A stretch of DNA of 64,000 nt from Eutreptiella sp. 'Long Island Sound 2002'. Lineage: Eukaryota; Euglenozoa; Euglenophyceae; Eutreptiales; Eutreptiaceae. Location: assembly GCA_964036045.1 (NCBI GenBank), contig OZ038400.1:16365079-16429078 (forward strand), written 5' to 3'. A program made the translations under genes and the position numbers. The first letter of the stretch is position 1. Every line of letters starts with the position of its first letter. The notes beneath the pieces are model-generated. The model had not been told where the DNA came from. It saw only the letters and a list, made by a program, of their open reading frames with translations, and searched no databases. This document shows positions 62,646 to 64,000 of the stretch, piece by piece.

Positions 62646-63629
62646 ATGCCGGGGGATACATCGAATGGGTCATCGGACGCGGCTGGTGGGGAGAGCCGGG
62701 GGGCAAAGCGGGCCAGGCTGGCCTTCAATCGGGACGACATGGACCTGGACCCCGTCAAGACCCCCGAGTACGCACGCTGGGAGCGGTGGCGAGATCACGC
62801 TGCGGCTACCGCGTACGGGTTCCTGGAAAGCGCGGAGGCCGGCATCATGGCTGCCCGGTACCAGGAGCGGCTGATGGAGGATGGCCTATCCGTGGCGGGC
62901 GTTGATCGAGCGGTGGAGTGGGCCGGCGGCGGGCTGGACGCCCCGACGGCCCTCATATACATGGCCCTCTTTGAGCGATCCACGGACCTGCGGCTCGACG
63001 TTGAGGCGGCTGCTTGGAAGGCGGTGCCGCAGCCCAGCCCGCCTGCCCGGGAGCAGGCAGAGGAGACGCCGAAAGACCAGCCGCAGGAGCCGCAGGAGTC
63101 CCCGGAGCAGGCGGAGATACGACGGCTGGAGGCTCGCATCCGGGAGCTCCAGCTACCAAAGGTACCACCCCTATCCGAGGGAGAACTGGCAAAGATAACC
63201 GCGGGGCAACTTCCCTGGCTCTGGCAGCAGGAGCTCGTCCAGGCCCTGAGCACCTGGCTCAAAGCGGAAGACCCCGTTGGGAGGGGCAATGCGGTTGTGG
63301 AAGCGGTGTGGAAGGTGGTCTACAGGGACTGCCAGCCTACGCCCACCCACCCGGCTGGGGCGGCGGCGCGGCCGGCGCCACAGGGGTGGTTCGCCCAGGT
63401 CCAGCAGCCTACGCCGAGTCAGACCCAGGCGCAGACCCAGGCGCAGACCCAGACTCAGGCGCCGGCTCAGGCGCAGGTCCCGGCCCCTGCCCCCCCTGGG
63501 GCATGCTTCCGCTGTGGCATGCACGGACACTGGGCCAGGGACTGTGCCAGTGGTACCCAGGGGGGGGGCCCCCTCAGTCGCCGGTTCCGTCGCGGGCTCG
63601 TACCGGGGGGGGTTCAGTACCGTGGGTAG
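62646..63629 (+). CDS. Gag-like protein with CCHC zinc knuckle (retrotransposon ORF1)
   Basis: The ORF encodes 327 residues from an ATG with A at -3. Visible order: a basic patch KRAR at residues 21-24; a predicted-helical region at about 37-128 rich in Ala, Glu, Arg and Trp; a Pro/Gln/Glu linker at 129-153 with a short charged helix at about 154-170 (EIRRLEARIRELQ, possible coiled coil); a second helical part at 176-228; a Gln/Thr/Ala/Pro low-complexity linker at 246-284 encoded by imperfect 12-bp repeats; then a zinc knuckle C287-X2-C290-X4-H295-X4-C300. That spacing is the classic nucleic-acid-binding knuckle of retroelement Gag proteins, which package element RNA. The last ~25 residues, after a G9 tract at 63560, are basic and probably out of frame: the next reading frame shows a second knuckle. 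Family (LTR, tyrosine-recombinase or other) cannot be set from Gag alone. Similarity to a named element was not testable here. Confidence 0.75.
   Translation: MPGDTSNGSSDAAGGESRGAKRARLAFNRDDMDLDPVKTPEYARWERWRDHAAATAYGFLESAEAGIMAARYQERLMEDGLSVAGVDRAVEWAGGGLDAPTALIYMALFERSTDLRLDVEAAAWKAVPQPSPPAREQAEETPKDQPQEPQESPEQAEIRRLEARIRELQLPKVPPLSEGELAKITAGQLPWLWQQELVQALSTWLKAEDPVGRGNAVVEAVWKVVYRDCQPTPTHPAGAAARPAPQGWFAQVQQPTPSQTQAQTQAQTQTQAPAQAQVPAPAPPGACFRCGMHGHWARDCASGTQGGGPLSRRFRRGLVPGGVQYRG
63420..63480 (+). repeat. 12-bp short tandem repeat within the Gag-like ORF
   Basis: CAGACCCAGGCG-type units repeat about two and a half times and then decay into CAGGCGCC-like steps. They encode a Gln/Thr/Ala linker just before the zinc knuckle. 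Length variation here would be in frame because the unit is a multiple of three. Confidence 0.7.
63560..63568 (+). other. G9 tract at the likely frame change after knuckle 1
   Basis: The nine G residues directly follow CCCA and precede C5. In the Gag frame, codons after CAG (63558-63560) read GGG GGG GGC. The heptamer G-GGG-GGG at 63560-63566 is in register for -1 tandem slippage. Moving forward by one base would instead enter the frame that encodes the second knuckle. A second G tract (G8, 63605-63612) is another candidate position. The tract may be a programmed shift site, a mutation or a consensus-length error. Confidence 0.45.
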
Positions 63630-63810
63630 CCAGAGCCTGTACACAGCGCACAGCACGGGCCGCACCTATGACGCGACTGGACCCCCCCCGTACCCATGTT
63701 TTCGGTGTGGCCGCAACCACTGGGCCGTGGGCGGACCGTGCCCGGCGCCGCCTGCCCAGGCCCCCCCGCCCTTTCCGGCCGGGCCGGCCCCAGCGCCGGC
63801 CAGCTGCTGA
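63569..63810 (+). CDS. Gag C-terminal extension in the next frame, with second zinc knuckle
   Basis: In the frame one base forward of the Gag ORF, the sequence is open across this interval and ends with TGA at 63808-63810. It encodes a Ser/Gly/Ala/Tyr-rich stretch and then a second knuckle, C-X2-C-X3-H-X6-C (63697-63741). This knuckle opens with CFRCG, exactly as knuckle 1 does. A Pro/Ala-rich tail follows. The shared CFRCG and the HWA motif in both knuckles argue that this frame is or was translated as a continuation of Gag. The open frame extends upstream to 63277 but overlaps the Gag frame there, so the start given is where the shift most plausibly occurs. The second knuckle departs from the CX2CX4HX4C spacing and may bind zinc poorly. 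Confidence 0.55.
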
Positions 63811-64000
63811 AGAACCTGGCCCCAGCGCCAGGGATGGGCCCGCCGACGAGGGGGGCGCCAATGACGAGGGGGGCGGGGCACTCGGCCTCCGATACGCGGG
63901 GTCGGCAGTGGACAGCCTATGGTGGGGCAACTACATGGAGGAGCCCCTCGCGCTGGCCATCCGGCGGTGGTCCCCTGGAACCGTGGAGCGGTGGACGGCA
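63668..64000 (+). CDS. Third open frame running off the window, possible start of a polymerase or recombinase ORF (partial)
   Basis: A third frame (-1 relative to Gag) has no stop from within knuckle 1 (at least from 63542) to the window end. Its first ATG in this stretch is at 63668. Up to about 63808 it overlaps the second-knuckle frame and reads as Arg/Pro-rich sequence unlikely to be real protein. From 63809 on it becomes protein-like: an acidic Gly/Asp/Glu linker, then LRYAGSAVDSLWWGNYMEE and a basic RRWSPGTVERW segment at the edge. The SPGTV step resembles the SPxT turn at the start of the N-terminal core-binding domain of tyrosine recombinases, as in YR retroelements and Cryptons. The match is short and this is a weak guess. 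The true start could be an internal frame change near C7 (63761-63767). The product continues beyond the window. Confidence 0.45.
   Translation, partial: MTRLDPPRTHVFGVAATTGPWADRARRRLPRPPRPFRPGRPQRRPAAEEPGPSARDGPADEGGANDEGGGALGLRYAGSAVDSLWWGNYMEEPLALAIRRWSPGTVERWTA

Noticed and set aside
62393-62758. 121-codon minus-strand frame and other minus-strand frames across the Gag region
   Set aside because: They are antisense shadows of GC-rich coding sequence and of the G16/C14 tracts. The plus-strand frame has the zinc knuckle and a normal ATG context.
62431-62874. 147-codon plus-strand frame spanning satellite and leader
   Set aside because: It begins inside the satellite and crosses both homopolymers in a frame other than that of the zinc-knuckle protein. 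It shows no motif.
1-64000. rRNA or tRNA genes or 5S-like repeats as the basis of the tandem arrays
   Set aside because: I recognised no cloverleaf with A and B boxes, no 5S internal control region and no conserved rRNA segment in either monomer.

Overview
The window is almost entirely satellite DNA from a eukaryotic genome, with the 5' end of one retrotransposon-like element at its right edge. Three things point to a eukaryote: two long, highly homogenised tandem arrays with monomers of 403 bp and 215 bp; no bacterial-type genes, RNA genes or CRISPR arrays; and a Gag-like protein with a CCHC zinc knuckle and an A at -3 of its ATG. The coding part is GC-rich and full of G and C homopolymers. 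That fits a GC-rich alga, protist or fungus, but the lineage cannot be fixed from this sequence.

Layout. (1) 1-31174: 77 complete head-to-tail copies of a 403-bp satellite plus a partial copy. The copies differ by a few recurrent substitutions, and no indel changes the spacing across 31 kb. (2) 31175-54451: about 108 head-to-tail copies of an unrelated 215-bp satellite, more diverged, with higher-order blocks of 2, 5, 6, 7 and about 14 units. (3) 54452-62495: the 403-bp satellite resumes in the same orientation, with 19 complete copies plus partial ends. The 215-bp block therefore sits inside a 403-bp array. An identical 37-bp stretch of the 403-bp unit is present on both sides of it (31138-31174 and 54452-54488). 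(4) 62496-64000: non-satellite sequence. It holds a short leader with G16 and C14 tracts, a Gag-like ORF (62646-63629) with a zinc knuckle, a second knuckle in another frame, and a third open frame running off the window.

The open frames inside both satellites begin with TTG or GTG in nearly all cases, shift frame from one monomer to the next, and are broken by substitutions in some copies. I treat them as by-products of repetition, not genes. The arrays look like centromeric, pericentromeric or other heterochromatic DNA (inference). The points most worth checking are the nested-array junctions, one 403-bp unit in which 114 bp were replaced by exactly 114 bp of rearranged satellite sequence, the fixed 403-bp spacing, and the three-frame organisation of the Gag region.
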